A stretch of DNA of 64,000 bases from an uncultured Collinsella sp. (GTDB taxonomy: Bacteria; Actinomycetota; Coriobacteriia; Coriobacteriales; Coriobacteriaceae). The stretch lies in assembly GCA_900549085.1 (NCBI GenBank), contig URMO01000001.1, positions 1-64,000 of the forward strand, written 5' to 3'. Shown one piece after another: positions 38,094-47,465 of this stretch; positions within the stretch are counted from its first letter, which is position 1; each line of letters begins with the position of its first letter. Made by a program: the position numbers and the translations under genes. The notes below the pieces were generated by a model. That model was not told the DNA's origin, did no database searches, and saw only the letters and a program-made list of their open reading frames with translations.

Positions 38094-40052
38094 ATGAACG
38101 CAAGTCACTTTGACAAGCAAGCTCAACGTGAGTCCACCTGCTCGCTGGTTCACGGTACCTGGCGTTGTGTGGGTGCCAAAATAGCTTGCGCCGGCGCGTG
38201 TGCGCTTATGGTCGGTCAGTTGCTGCTGCCGAGCGTGGCGCTGGCGACGGAATGTGCCGATCCCGCCGTTGGGACGGATGAGGTTGCCGCGGCTCCGGTG
38301 ACGCCGACGGTTGCGGAGGATACGGCGGCTCCGGCGCCGGTACCGGTGGCTCCGGCTGCGCCGATGACTGACGCGGCTCCGGCGGCACCGTCCACGGCAG
38401 AAGTTCAGCAAGATCAGCAGGACGCACCGGCGGCAACGGTGAACGATACGGTTGCTGTCAACCAAGATGGCTCTCTTGGTGGCACCGACAGCTCGTCGGC
38501 AAACAACGCCATCATGCCCTGCGGTGTGACCGATGTTGTTGGCGGCAGCGGCGTTAGGGTCAATACGACCGTGGTTCCCCGCTACACGGACTGCGCGCTT
38601 CCGAGCAATGTCACACTCGAAAAGGGCCAGTCGTATACCTATGATTTTCCCGATGTTGAGGGTGGCATTCCAGAAGCGCTTGCGAGCGAAGTCGTCGAGG
38701 TTAAGTACTACAGGGCCGATGCCGCTTCGGGCACTCTGGTCGAAGTTCAGGATGCATCCATGTCCGACGTGACGGCTCGCTTCGAACCCGCTGGCGATCA
38801 CATGAGGCTGACGCTGACCTTTACGGGTGGCGCGGCAGGCGGCTCGTATCGACTCACGCGCAATGAGGCTCTCTATATTGGCTCGGCACTGGAGTATACC
38901 GGAACTGACTATGAAGGCAGCTCGACTATCCTCAACGAAACCAGGTACGATTATTACCTCCGCTACGTCATCAATAGCGAAATTACGCTCGTTGCGTCAG
39001 AAAACGAAGCCCTCCATAACCTGGACGTCAACGACGTGAAGACCGACTACGCGCCCGGCGAGGCGCCACGCGCGACCGCGACGATCCCCGCTGCCGATGC
39101 CGACAAGTACGAGATCGCCTACGAGTGCTGGGAGGAAATGGAGCTCGATATGGAATCCGGGGAGTCGGTACCCGTTGCCTTCTGGTATTCCGACCCCGCA
39201 AAGTACACGCCGGGCATGAAGAAGATTGACCACTTCGAAGAGGGAAAGTTCTACATGTACTCCGTTGAGCTGAGGCTCAAGGGCGACAATACCGTGGCCG
39301 ATGACTGCAATATGAACGTCAACGGCCATTGGGTGCACCACATCAAGACCGTCAACGGTGTCTTCGCGCCAAACGCTGACAATATGCTGTGCGAGCAGCC
39401 GATCGACGAATGGCGGGCCATCGACGTTATCGAGATCGACGGCGCCACGACCACCTTCAAGGCAGGCGATAAGCCGGTCTTTACGGCGAATGTTCCGACG
39501 GGCTCCAACTCCCTTCCTCAGTGTGAGTACTGGACGGGTAGCGACGGCAGCGAAGTGAACTCTCAGGAGTTCTGGGATCAGAACATCACGAACCACATCG
39601 ACGCCTTTAAGCCCGGCGTGACCTATCGCTACGGTATCTACCTCAAGTCCGCGCGCGGCTTCTACTTTACGCCCAACACCAAGCTGGTGATCAACGGCCG
39701 GGAGTGCGGCTACCAGGTCGCGGATAGCGTATCCGATGAGGACAGCGGCTGGATCTACACCCTGTGGCTCAACACCGATCTGACCTTTACGCCTGAAGCC
39801 ACGTCGACTCCCGATCCGCAGCCTACGCCGGATCCCAAGCCGACGCCGCAGCCTGGGGTGAAGCCCGCGGCCAAGCCGGCCACGACAACCGCCACGACCA
39901 AGACGGTTGAGAAAACCACGCAGGCCAAGAAGGGCGATGCTGTCCTGGCTACCACAGGGGATACCACCGCGATGACGGTCGCCGCCCTAGGCATCGCCGG
40001 CGCAACCGTAGCCGCCGCCGGCCTCGCCGCGACCAAGCGCCGCAAGCATTAG
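38094..40052 (+). CDS. LAxTG-anchored cell-surface protein
   Basis: This 652-residue exported protein has a long signal peptide (residues 1 to about 50, hydrophobic GACALMVGQLLLPSVALA). A Pro/Ala-rich low-complexity segment (about 60-120) and an ectodomain with beta-sandwich-like pattern follow, with no recognised family. The C-terminal wall-anchor signal has a Pro/Thr stalk, LATTG at 618-622, a hydrophobic helix and KRRKH. ATG 38094 follows AAGGAGG. The anchor region is nearly identical to that of the giant protein downstream (DxxAMTVAALxIAGATVAAA). Confidence 0.85.
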   Translation: MNASHFDKQAQRESTCSLVHGTWRCVGAKIACAGACALMVGQLLLPSVALATECADPAVGTDEVAAAPVTPTVAEDTAAPAPVPVAPAAPMTDAAPAAPSTAEVQQDQQDAPAATVNDTVAVNQDGSLGGTDSSSANNAIMPCGVTDVVGGSGVRVNTTVVPRYTDCALPSNVTLEKGQSYTYDFPDVEGGIPEALASEVVEVKYYRADAASGTLVEVQDASMSDVTARFEPAGDHMRLTLTFTGGAAGGSYRLTRNEALYIGSALEYTGTDYEGSSTILNETRYDYYLRYVINSEITLVASENEALHNLDVNDVKTDYAPGEAPRATATIPAADADKYEIAYECWEEMELDMESGESVPVAFWYSDPAKYTPGMKKIDHFEEGKFYMYSVELRLKGDNTVADDCNMNVNGHWVHHIKTVNGVFAPNADNMLCEQPIDEWRAIDVIEIDGATTTFKAGDKPVFTANVPTGSNSLPQCEYWTGSDGSEVNSQEFWDQNITNHIDAFKPGVTYRYGIYLKSARGFYFTPNTKLVINGRECGYQVADSVSDEDSGWIYTLWLNTDLTFTPEATSTPDPQPTPDPKPTPQPGVKPAAKPATTTATTKTVEKTTQAKKGDAVLATTGDTTAMTVAALGIAGATVAAAGLAATKRRKH

Positions 40053-40090
40053 AGCTGGGTGACGGCTCTCGTTCTCGGCCTCAGCAAAAT

Positions 40091-40306
40091 CTCAATCTGT
40101 AACACCAAGCCAGATATTTGGGCTCCAGGTGTTACAGATTGAGACGAACTGTTCGGCCGCCAACCTAACGTCTCGATCTGTAACACGTAGCGGGGAATTT
40201 GGTCTCTAACTGTTACAGATTGAGACAAACAGGCGGATGTTCGCACAATATCTTGATCTGTAACAACTACAAGGCTCAACAGGGTCTAACTGTTACAGAT
40301 TGAGAC
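40091..40306. repeat. Triple-hairpin array 1 (TCTGTAACA/TGTTACAGA)
   Basis: Three hairpin units (40091-40145, 40170-40226, 40251-40306) each pair CTCRATCTGTAACA with TGTTACAGATTGAG around different loops of about 25 nt. The whole array is repeated with few changes at 47110-47325 after the second surface gene. The gap 40053-40480 also holds a 35-nt palindrome and an operator-like repeat, but no gene. Confidence 0.8.
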
Positions 40307-40340
40307 AAACGCTGGAATTGGTTTGCCGACCAGACCCCAA

Positions 40341-40375
40341 ACCGCCACAAAGGTGCCTGTCCCCTTTGTGGTGGT
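40341..40375. repeat. 35-nt ACCGCCACAAAGG palindrome (copy 3)
   Basis: Same family as 38033, with the loop in the opposite orientation (TGCCTGTCC). It lies between the hairpin array and the second operator-like repeat. Confidence 0.7.
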
Positions 40376-40386
40376 TTGCGCAGGTA

Positions 40387-40420
40387 GAACGGTAGGTTCG
40401 TATATATGAACCTACCGTTC
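40387..40420. promoter_or_regulatory. Inverted repeat GAACGGTAGGTTC-N8-GAACCTACCGTTC
   Basis: A perfect 13-bp inverted repeat with an 8-nt spacer (GTATATAT), 61 bases before the giant surface-protein gene. The inner TAGGTTC/GAACCTA core and the preceding CAGGTAGA match the repeat at 37971, suggesting one shared DNA-binding regulator. Confidence 0.65.
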
Positions 40421-40480
40421 GCTTTGTTTTTGGACAACGATTACGCTGGATGACTTTTGGTTTGCAGGAAAGGAACGACC

Positions 40481-43400
40481 ATGAGGTGGACTACTGTTCG
40501 AGCGCTTTGCCGCCGCCTGACCGTTGCTGCGGTGACCCTCACTATGGTGACGGGCTCGTTGCCTGTGGGCGCGTTTGCTGAGGCCCTCAACACCGATAGC
40601 ACCTTTGTGCAGACGGATGTCGAACAAGTAGACGATGCCGATGCCGCCGACGCTGCCGACCCCGCGCCCGATGCCGGCGCTGCCGACTCCACAGTGCTCG
40701 ATACCGGTGATACCCCTACGCCCCCGCCCTCCGAGATTGCATCGGCGGCGGGCCTAACGGGCGCCGGGCAGACCGAGAGCACACCTGCGGGTACGCTCGC
40801 CACCGATCTTGTCGAGGGCAAGGAACTCGCCGAGCAGCAGAAGCAGGAGGAGACCGCCGAAGCCGAAGCAACCTGGAATGAGGATCTTGGGCTCTGGATG
40901 ACCTCGAAGGGCGCTACGGGCGTAAAAGGCGAATACGATGATGGCTACGTGGCCGGCGAGCAGACTCCCGCGCAGTACTACTTCTCGATTGATAGCCTCA
41001 CCAACGAAATTTCTATCGAGTATGGCGACGCGGGCATTACTACGTTGGAGGTGCCCTCGACCATCGACGACAAAAATGTCGTAAGCCTTACGGGTATGGG
41101 AAGCGCTGCGCTCACATCGATCACCTTCGCCCCTAATTCGCATGTCCGCTCGGTTGGAGGCTTGGGCGGCAGCAGCATCAAAGAGATCGCACTGCCCGAT
41201 TCGGTCGAGGAGCTCAAGAGCTATGCATTCTACAAAAGCAAGACGCTCCAAACGGTAACCTGGCCCAACAACGCGGCCTTTACCACGATTCCCGAGCAGG
41301 CCTTTAAGGAATGTGAACAACTTGACGACAAGGTGGTGGCAACGCTGCCGCCTTCGGTCAAAACTATCGACTATCTTGCATTCGCCTATTGCGGCGTGCC
41401 ACAGTTCTATGTCTCGGACACAACAGTGCTCACCTTTACGCAGATCAATGTGCCGGGCACGGTGGAGCGGATTGAGCGCAATGCCTTTGACGGGTGCTCC
41501 TTTGTGTCGTCGGTGACGATCGGCGACGGCGTTAAATATATCGGAGCGCACGCGTTCGCCTCTCTTGATCCTGCGATTGCCGGCAAAGAGATTGTGCTAC
41601 CCAAAAGCGTGGAAATGATAGAGTGGGGAGCTTTTGAGAACACGAGATACGGAAACGAGACGAACCATAATGCCGTTGCCCTGCGCGTGATGAACCCCGA
41701 TCTTCAGTTTGGTGAGGCGGGCTATCCGGGCGACTATAATGAGCGCGTGACAATCGATGGCGTAACGTATGCGATTCCCTTTAGTGAAGGCCAGACCATC
41801 TATGCCTATGCGACCGATTCGGCTGGCAACCCCTCGATGGTCAAAAAGCTTGCCGATGCCGTGGCCGATCGCAAGGACTCCGTCGATTCCTCGAAGCCTG
41901 CCTACACGTTTGAGTGGATGGGCGAGGCGGCCCAGGTGACGGGCAAACTTTCCCAGAGCGCGACGGCTACACTCGTGCAGGCGGGGCAGTCCACACCGCT
42001 GGCGGTTGGCGATGACGGCAGCTTTACAGCGGACGCTCTCTCCAAGACAGCAGCCACCCTGCGCATTTCGCTCAGCGGTTACTATGACATGGTGCTGGCG
42101 CGCCCGGGCGACCAGATGACGGGCACATGGAATATCGGAGAGATTAAGGCGGAGGACTTTACCAAGATTCCGGCCTCGCGCGCGATTGAGCTCAACGTGG
42201 GCTATCTTGAACCGATTGTGGGCCAGGATAAGACCGAACGCATTGAGCTCGATAGTCTCGATAACATCGATCTGACGGTGAAGAGCGGCGGCAAGACGCT
42301 TAAGCCTGCCAAGGGTGACAAAGAAAACGACTTCCGTATCCAGGGCACAGCACTCGTGGTGTCGCAGGCCATTGCCGACGCGGACCAGGATCTGGAGATA
42401 ACGCTCGAGCCCAAAGACAGCCTCAGGCTGGGTGGGGCGACGGCGACGGTAAAGCCTTCGGCCGGCAAGGTCGATATCGACTTGAAGCCCTGGGGCACGG
42501 CGACGGTCACGACCAAGGGCGACTACCAGGGCGCCAACCGCGTGCTGGTGTTCCGTACGTCCGACGGCAAGCTAGTTGCCGACGGTGTCACCTATTTGAT
42601 AGGTTACGAAGACGATGACACCACGCCTATCATGAAGGCCGAGACGCCGCGCCTTAAGGCCGGTTCGTACACCATCGTCGCCTTTAACAAGACGAGCTAC
42701 GACATCCAAGCGACGAGCTATTCCACGTTTAGCCGCCTAGGGCTGACCGTGGGTAAGCATATCGCGCAAAAGCAGGTGAAGATTGAGGACGGCAAACAGC
42801 TCGACGTGACGCTCGACGTGCCGACGTTTGACGTGGAGACGTATCGTGCCGAGCGCGGGCTGACGGCGGGCTCGGTTATCGCTGATTCGTCCGCGGTCGT
42901 TGGCGCGGAGACCGAGCTGCGCATTCATTACGAGCTCAAGGACAGCCAGGCTGCCAAGATTGAGATTCCTCTGGCCAAGGATGCCGTCGAGGATGTGTCC
43001 GCAGGCGCTCGCGAAGCCGGCGCCAGCTCCGATGCCATGTGGGCTGGCACAACTTGGGAGGGCGACAATCTCGTTCTCGATATGAAGAAGGGCATGGGCG
43101 CCGATGTGTTTGTGCGCTTTAAGCCTAAGGCCGCGGGCATCTATGCCGTCTCGCCGCTCATTACGCTGGGCGAGGTGACATTGCCGCTGGGAAGCACCAC
43201 ACTCGAGGTTAGCGGATCGCGCATCGAGGTCGATAACACCGACGTTCACAGCCTGCTGGGCAATGTGGCCTACGTTTATGCGGCACCGGGCAAGAGCGTG
43301 CAGCTCACCGTGGGGACGGGCTCGTCGGCTGCAAAGTACACCGGTAAGACCAATAAACTCGGCCGTGCCAAGATTGAATACGACCTGCCGCAGGATACGC

Positions 43401-46400
43401 TTGCCGCCGAGCGCGTGACGCTCGAGGCGCGCGTGGGCTCGACCGATGTTGCCGCTGCTGCTGCCGAGGTAACGGCTCGCAATTATGTGCGCTATGTTCC
43501 GGGCGCTTCGGTCTGGAACTTTGATGTGACGTATCGTGGCGGTACGCAAAACCTGGTCAAGGACGGCAAGGACACCGGCAAGAGTCTGTGGACCTTCCAT
43601 CATCTGCCGCAAAAGAAGAACGCCTACTGGACCTTTGATATCACGCTCGAGGTGGGAAACGAAGAGGCCGCCGACACGCTCGACCTGTACGTGGACTGCG
43701 TGGATGGCAAGACGGTGACGATTCCTCTGACTCAAAAGTCGCGCGAGGGCACCCGTGTTCGCTATGTGGCGGAGTATGTGGACGAGGGCTACCTTAAGCT
43801 GCTCGACGAGTTTAACAAGGCGAATGACTCGACCTATGTGAACTGCGGCAACTTTGAGCAAATCTTTATGCCGCAGACCTACCGCATCTCCAATGCTCAG
43901 CTTATGACCATGCTGAGTTTTGACGCCAACGCTTCGGCCAAAAAGCATTCCGCCGCGGCCGAGGAGCGCCAGCAGGAGTTCTCGAATGCCGTGCAGCAGT
44001 GGCACGAGTATATGATGGATAACTCGTTTAATGATGTCGACGAGGCCTTTAACGACGCGATTGACCAGATGGTCGCCGATGCGTTTGCCGAGGAGGACAA
44101 GGACGGCAAAGAGGACGAAGCCCAAGGTGGAGCTGTCCGTAAGGCTCGTCGCGCCCCTGCCGCCAGCGACGGCGAGGGTGATGATGCTGGCAACGACGAG
44201 GCCGCGCAGTTTGCGGCCGAGCTCAAGGCCGCGGTCGGCGGGTCGGCGGCGCTGCTGACCCAGCAGGGCGACAGCTATGGCGTCAATGTGGACAAGATGA
44301 TCTTTGAGGATGCTTACGGCACCAGCGAGGATTGGTATCAGGAACTCGCGGCGGCCCAGGGCGCGAACGCTGCGGATGCGGCCGCCATCAAGGAGCTCGT
44401 CGACCATGCATCGCGAGCGGAGTTTATTGCCCAGCAGGCCGAGGATCTGGTGGGCCAGTCGATGGGTATCGGCCAGCTCAACCAATACGGAAGCTGGAAT
44501 GACGCAACCGCTGCGGCACTCAACAAGTGTGCGGGCATTAAGGCCAGCGAGTACAACGGCCAGTCGACGAGTGGGTTTAACGATTTGGGCCAGGCGCTCG
44601 GCAGCTCGCTGAGCTACAAGGCGGCTGACGACGATACCGTTAAGGGCTTTAAGGTCGCCGCGCCCGATGGCGAGCAGACGGCCTATATAGAGTCGGAATT
44701 TATCGAGAACTCCAATAACAACAAGAACCAGGCGCTTCTGTTTAACTCGATCGCCATGCAGTGCGACATTCTGGACAACCTGTACGACAACTGGAATGTG
44801 GTCCATAGCCTCAACAACTCCAAGGTGCGCGGATGGCTCATGGCCTGGAAGCGCAACGGCGACGTGAGCGCCCATATGAAGCTCATCCGCACGATCCGTT
44901 CGCTCAAGAGCTATAAGATTGAATGCGAGATGTTCGGACAGGTCTTTAAGACCGATGCGTGGAAGGCGGCCGGCCAGGCGTTTCCCGCGGCGACCCAGGG
45001 CATCGGCATCTTTACCGGCATTTACGGCGTGAACGATGCCAGCAAGAACTGGGAGAACGTGAACGTCCGTATGCAGAAGGTGAAGGGCGAGCGCGAGGGC
45101 TATGAGCTTCAGCACACGCGCTTGCTTGCCAAGCCCGAGAAGACCGAGGACGACTGGAAGTGCATTTACGCGCTGCGTGACGTCATGGAGAAGGCGCGTG
45201 CGTTTGAGGATCTGCTGTATCGCCAGCTCTGCCACGACAGCACCGATGTGGCAGTGGGCTCCATTATGACAATCGCCGGCGTGCTGACGGCCGGTTCGGC
45301 GGGTACCGTGGTGGGCGCTGCCTATGACGCGGCTTCGACCAGCGTAGGTTCGGAGCGCGCGATTAAGCTGACCAATGCCGAATGCGCCTATGATGTTGCC
45401 TGCGAGCAGGTGGAGCGCGCGTGCCAGAATCGTATTACGGTCAACTGGGGCGAGCTGACCGATGCCGAGGTCTACAAGGCCAACAAGGACGGCTTGATCT
45501 CGGACGAGAAGATGCAGTCGATTTTTGAGGCGCGTTATCGCAATGTGGCCGCCAGGGCTGCACCCGACCCTGCGGGCGTGGTGTACGAGGGTCTGCTGTC
45601 CAATACGGTTGAAGGCGCGACGGTTGAGCTGTGGAGCGCCGACGATGCGGCCGGTACCAATGCAGTGCGTTGGGATGCCGAGGAGTATGAGCAGGACAAT
45701 CCGCTTGCAACGGGTGCGGACGGTGCGTACAACTGGAATACGCCGACCGGCTGGTATCAGGTGCGCGTGACCAAGGACGGGTATGAGGAGGCGCGTTCGG
45801 CTTGGCTGCGCGTGCCGCCGATTCAGACTGAGGTGAACATTGGCTTGGTGTCGACGGCGGCGCCCGAGGTGGCTTCGGCCCATGCCTACACCGATTGCGT
45901 CGAGGTTGAGTTTGCGCAGTATATGGATGCGAGCGACGATGCCCTGGTCGCATTGTGCGCGCAGGGCTTGGGCGACGTGACGTATACGTGGCTCGACAAA
46001 CAGGACGATCCCAATGGCAAGCCGCTGTCGCGCGTGCTGCGTATTCGCTATGCCGATGCGCGTGAGGCGGGCTCGACGGTGGCGTTTGAGCTCGACGGTG
46101 CTCGCAACTACGCCGGCGCGGCCATGGCGCGCTGGGCAAGTGGCGAGCTTGTCGTGGGCGTTCGTGCCGACAAGCTCAAGCTCAACGTGGAGCAGGCCGT
46201 GACCATGCTTGAGGGCAGTGACTTTGAGCTGGTGGCGCACGTGACCGATAAGGCGGGCAAGCCGTTTGCGGGCGCAAGGGTTAGTGTTGGGCTGGAGTCC
46301 TCGGCTATCTGCTCTGTCGATGCCACCCAGGCCGTGACGGGCGAGGATGGCGCGGCGACGTTTGTGCTGCATGGTGCTCTGCCCGGTTTGACGACGTTGA

Positions 46401-47071
46401 CGGCGGCGGTGGACGGCACGGCGCTGTCCAAGCAGGTCGATGTTCGCGCGTCTGCCGAGGCAGTGCGACCGGCGCGACCGGTGGCGACGATTGGTGCGAC
46501 GACGTTTGGTGCATGGTCGCCCAAGGAGAATTACATTACGGTTCCCAAGGGCACGAAGCTGGAGCTTTCTGCCGAGGATGGCACGACGATTTGGTACACC
46601 ACCAACGACACCTGCCCCTGCCGTGACGAAGGCCGCGTAAAGTACACCGAGCCTATTGCGCTCGATAGCAACATGTATGTGCGCATTGCGGCACAGCGCC
46701 CTGGCATGTCGTACAGCGAGTATTCCGAGCGTCTGAACATTACGATTACGGTGACCGATGAGGCGGCGCCTGATCCGACGCCCGATCCCAGTCTGAAGCC
46801 AGAGCCCGAGCCGACGCCTGACGGCGGCGAGCAGGGTGGCGGTACGGATGGCTCTGGTGGCGCCGGGGTCCCTGCGGGCGGTTCGACTTCGACGACGACC
46901 ACGGTGACGACGAACAAGTCCAAGGGTAAGGGCAAGAACGGCAAGAAGTCCGGTGGCATGGAGCTCGCCAGCACGGGTGACTCCGCCGCGATGACGGTCG
47001 CTGCTCTGAGCATCGCCGGCGCAACCGTTGCCGCGGCCGGCATCGCTGCGACCAAGCGCCGCAAGCGCTAA
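40481..47071 (+). CDS. Giant LAxTG surface protein with BspA-like leucine-rich repeats
   Basis: This 2196-residue protein has a signal peptide (residues 1-40, ending VGAFAEA). An acidic low-complexity stretch (45-125) is followed by BspA/LRR_5-type repeats (about 180-365: IKEIALPDSVEELKSYAFY and similar). Beta-rich, carboxypeptidase-regulatory-like and Ig-like modules and a helical central region (about 1150-1680) follow. A chitobiase C-terminal-like domain lies at about 2000-2090 (GTTIWYTTNDTCP), then a Pro/Gly stalk, LASTG near 2162-2166, a TM helix and KRRKR. The likely role is adhesion to host or other bacteria. ATG 40481 follows AGGAAAGGAA. Confidence 0.88.
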   Translation: MRWTTVRALCRRLTVAAVTLTMVTGSLPVGAFAEALNTDSTFVQTDVEQVDDADAADAADPAPDAGAADSTVLDTGDTPTPPPSEIASAAGLTGAGQTESTPAGTLATDLVEGKELAEQQKQEETAEAEATWNEDLGLWMTSKGATGVKGEYDDGYVAGEQTPAQYYFSIDSLTNEISIEYGDAGITTLEVPSTIDDKNVVSLTGMGSAALTSITFAPNSHVRSVGGLGGSSIKEIALPDSVEELKSYAFYKSKTLQTVTWPNNAAFTTIPEQAFKECEQLDDKVVATLPPSVKTIDYLAFAYCGVPQFYVSDTTVLTFTQINVPGTVERIERNAFDGCSFVSSVTIGDGVKYIGAHAFASLDPAIAGKEIVLPKSVEMIEWGAFENTRYGNETNHNAVALRVMNPDLQFGEAGYPGDYNERVTIDGVTYAIPFSEGQTIYAYATDSAGNPSMVKKLADAVADRKDSVDSSKPAYTFEWMGEAAQVTGKLSQSATATLVQAGQSTPLAVGDDGSFTADALSKTAATLRISLSGYYDMVLARPGDQMTGTWNIGEIKAEDFTKIPASRAIELNVGYLEPIVGQDKTERIELDSLDNIDLTVKSGGKTLKPAKGDKENDFRIQGTALVVSQAIADADQDLEITLEPKDSLRLGGATATVKPSAGKVDIDLKPWGTATVTTKGDYQGANRVLVFRTSDGKLVADGVTYLIGYEDDDTTPIMKAETPRLKAGSYTIVAFNKTSYDIQATSYSTFSRLGLTVGKHIAQKQVKIEDGKQLDVTLDVPTFDVETYRAERGLTAGSVIADSSAVVGAETELRIHYELKDSQAAKIEIPLAKDAVEDVSAGAREAGASSDAMWAGTTWEGDNLVLDMKKGMGADVFVRFKPKAAGIYAVSPLITLGEVTLPLGSTTLEVSGSRIEVDNTDVHSLLGNVAYVYAAPGKSVQLTVGTGSSAAKYTGKTNKLGRAKIEYDLPQDTLAAERVTLEARVGSTDVAAAAAEVTARNYVRYVPGASVWNFDVTYRGGTQNLVKDGKDTGKSLWTFHHLPQKKNAYWTFDITLEVGNEEAADTLDLYVDCVDGKTVTIPLTQKSREGTRVRYVAEYVDEGYLKLLDEFNKANDSTYVNCGNFEQIFMPQTYRISNAQLMTMLSFDANASAKKHSAAAEERQQEFSNAVQQWHEYMMDNSFNDVDEAFNDAIDQMVADAFAEEDKDGKEDEAQGGAVRKARRAPAASDGEGDDAGNDEAAQFAAELKAAVGGSAALLTQQGDSYGVNVDKMIFEDAYGTSEDWYQELAAAQGANAADAAAIKELVDHASRAEFIAQQAEDLVGQSMGIGQLNQYGSWNDATAAALNKCAGIKASEYNGQSTSGFNDLGQALGSSLSYKAADDDTVKGFKVAAPDGEQTAYIESEFIENSNNNKNQALLFNSIAMQCDILDNLYDNWNVVHSLNNSKVRGWLMAWKRNGDVSAHMKLIRTIRSLKSYKIECEMFGQVFKTDAWKAAGQAFPAATQGIGIFTGIYGVNDASKNWENVNVRMQKVKGEREGYELQHTRLLAKPEKTEDDWKCIYALRDVMEKARAFEDLLYRQLCHDSTDVAVGSIMTIAGVLTAGSAGTVVGAAYDAASTSVGSERAIKLTNAECAYDVACEQVERACQNRITVNWGELTDAEVYKANKDGLISDEKMQSIFEARYRNVAARAAPDPAGVVYEGLLSNTVEGATVELWSADDAAGTNAVRWDAEEYEQDNPLATGADGAYNWNTPTGWYQVRVTKDGYEEARSAWLRVPPIQTEVNIGLVSTAAPEVASAHAYTDCVEVEFAQYMDASDDALVALCAQGLGDVTYTWLDKQDDPNGKPLSRVLRIRYADAREAGSTVAFELDGARNYAGAAMARWASGELVVGVRADKLKLNVEQAVTMLEGSDFELVAHVTDKAGKPFAGARVSVGLESSAICSVDATQAVTGEDGAATFVLHGALPGLTTLTAAVDGTALSKQVDVRASAEAVRPARPVATIGATTFGAWSPKENYITVPKGTKLELSAEDGTTIWYTTNDTCPCRDEGRVKYTEPIALDSNMYVRIAAQRPGMSYSEYSERLNITITVTDEAAPDPTPDPSLKPEPEPTPDGGEQGGGTDGSGGAGVPAGGSTSTTTTVTTNKSKGKGKNGKKSGGMELASTGDSAAMTVAALSIAGATVAAAGIAATKRRKR

Positions 47072-47109
47072 GTTTTGGCGACAGCGCCCATCCTCGGCTT
47101 TAGCAAAAT

Positions 47110-47325
47110 CTCAATCTGTAACATCAAGCCAGATATTTGGGTTCCAGGTGTTACAGATTGAGATGAACTGTTCAGCCGCCAACCTAACGTCTCGATCTGT
47201 AACACATAGCGAGGAATTTGGCCTCTAACTGTTACAGATTGAGACAAAGCGGAGGCGGTTGGAGCGATATCTCGATCTGTAACAACTACAAGGCTCAACG
47301 GGCTCCAGGTGTTACAGATTGAGAC
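47110..47325. repeat. Triple-hairpin array 2
   Basis: Nearly identical to the array at 40091-40306 over its full length, including much of the loops and linkers (CAAGCCAGATATTTGGG, AACTACAAGGCTCAAC). It begins 39 bases after the giant surface gene. The gap 47072-47465 also holds a 35-nt palindrome and a terminator. Confidence 0.8.
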
Positions 47326-47347
47326 AAAACGACCGACCAAGCCTCAA

Positions 47348-47382
47348 ACCACCGCAAAGGGGACAGGCACCTTTGTGGTGGT
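47348..47382. repeat. 35-nt ACCACCGCAAAGG palindrome (copy 4)
   Basis: Same family and loop orientation as the copy at 38033. It closes the surface-protein cassette. Confidence 0.7.
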
Positions 47383-47401
47383 TTGGGCGGCCGGTATAGA
47401 A

Positions 47402-47437
47402 AAAGTCCCCGCCGGGCGTGTGCTCGACGGGGACTTT
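47402..47437 (-). terminator. Terminator of nfnAB
   Basis: On the minus strand AAAGTCCCCG pairs with CGGGGACTTT and runs into TTC, 29 bases after the nfnB stop. Confidence 0.75.
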
Positions 47438-47465
47438 GCCGTTTGATGGCTAGCACTGTAGGTGA

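Noticed and set aside
40091..40306. CRISPR array
   Set aside because: Only three units, each an inverted repeat with its own loop; spacing and repeat length are wrong and no cas genes are present.
37971..40420. Invertible promoter flanked by inverted repeats
   Set aside because: The two sites are each palindromic, are separated by a whole gene, and no site-specific recombinase gene lies nearby; a shared operator is simpler.
42737..46372. 1211-codon open frame on the minus strand inside the giant surface gene
   Set aside because: It is a codon-bias shadow of the high-GC gene on the plus strand: no ribosome binding site, low-complexity Leu/Arg/His composition, no domain.
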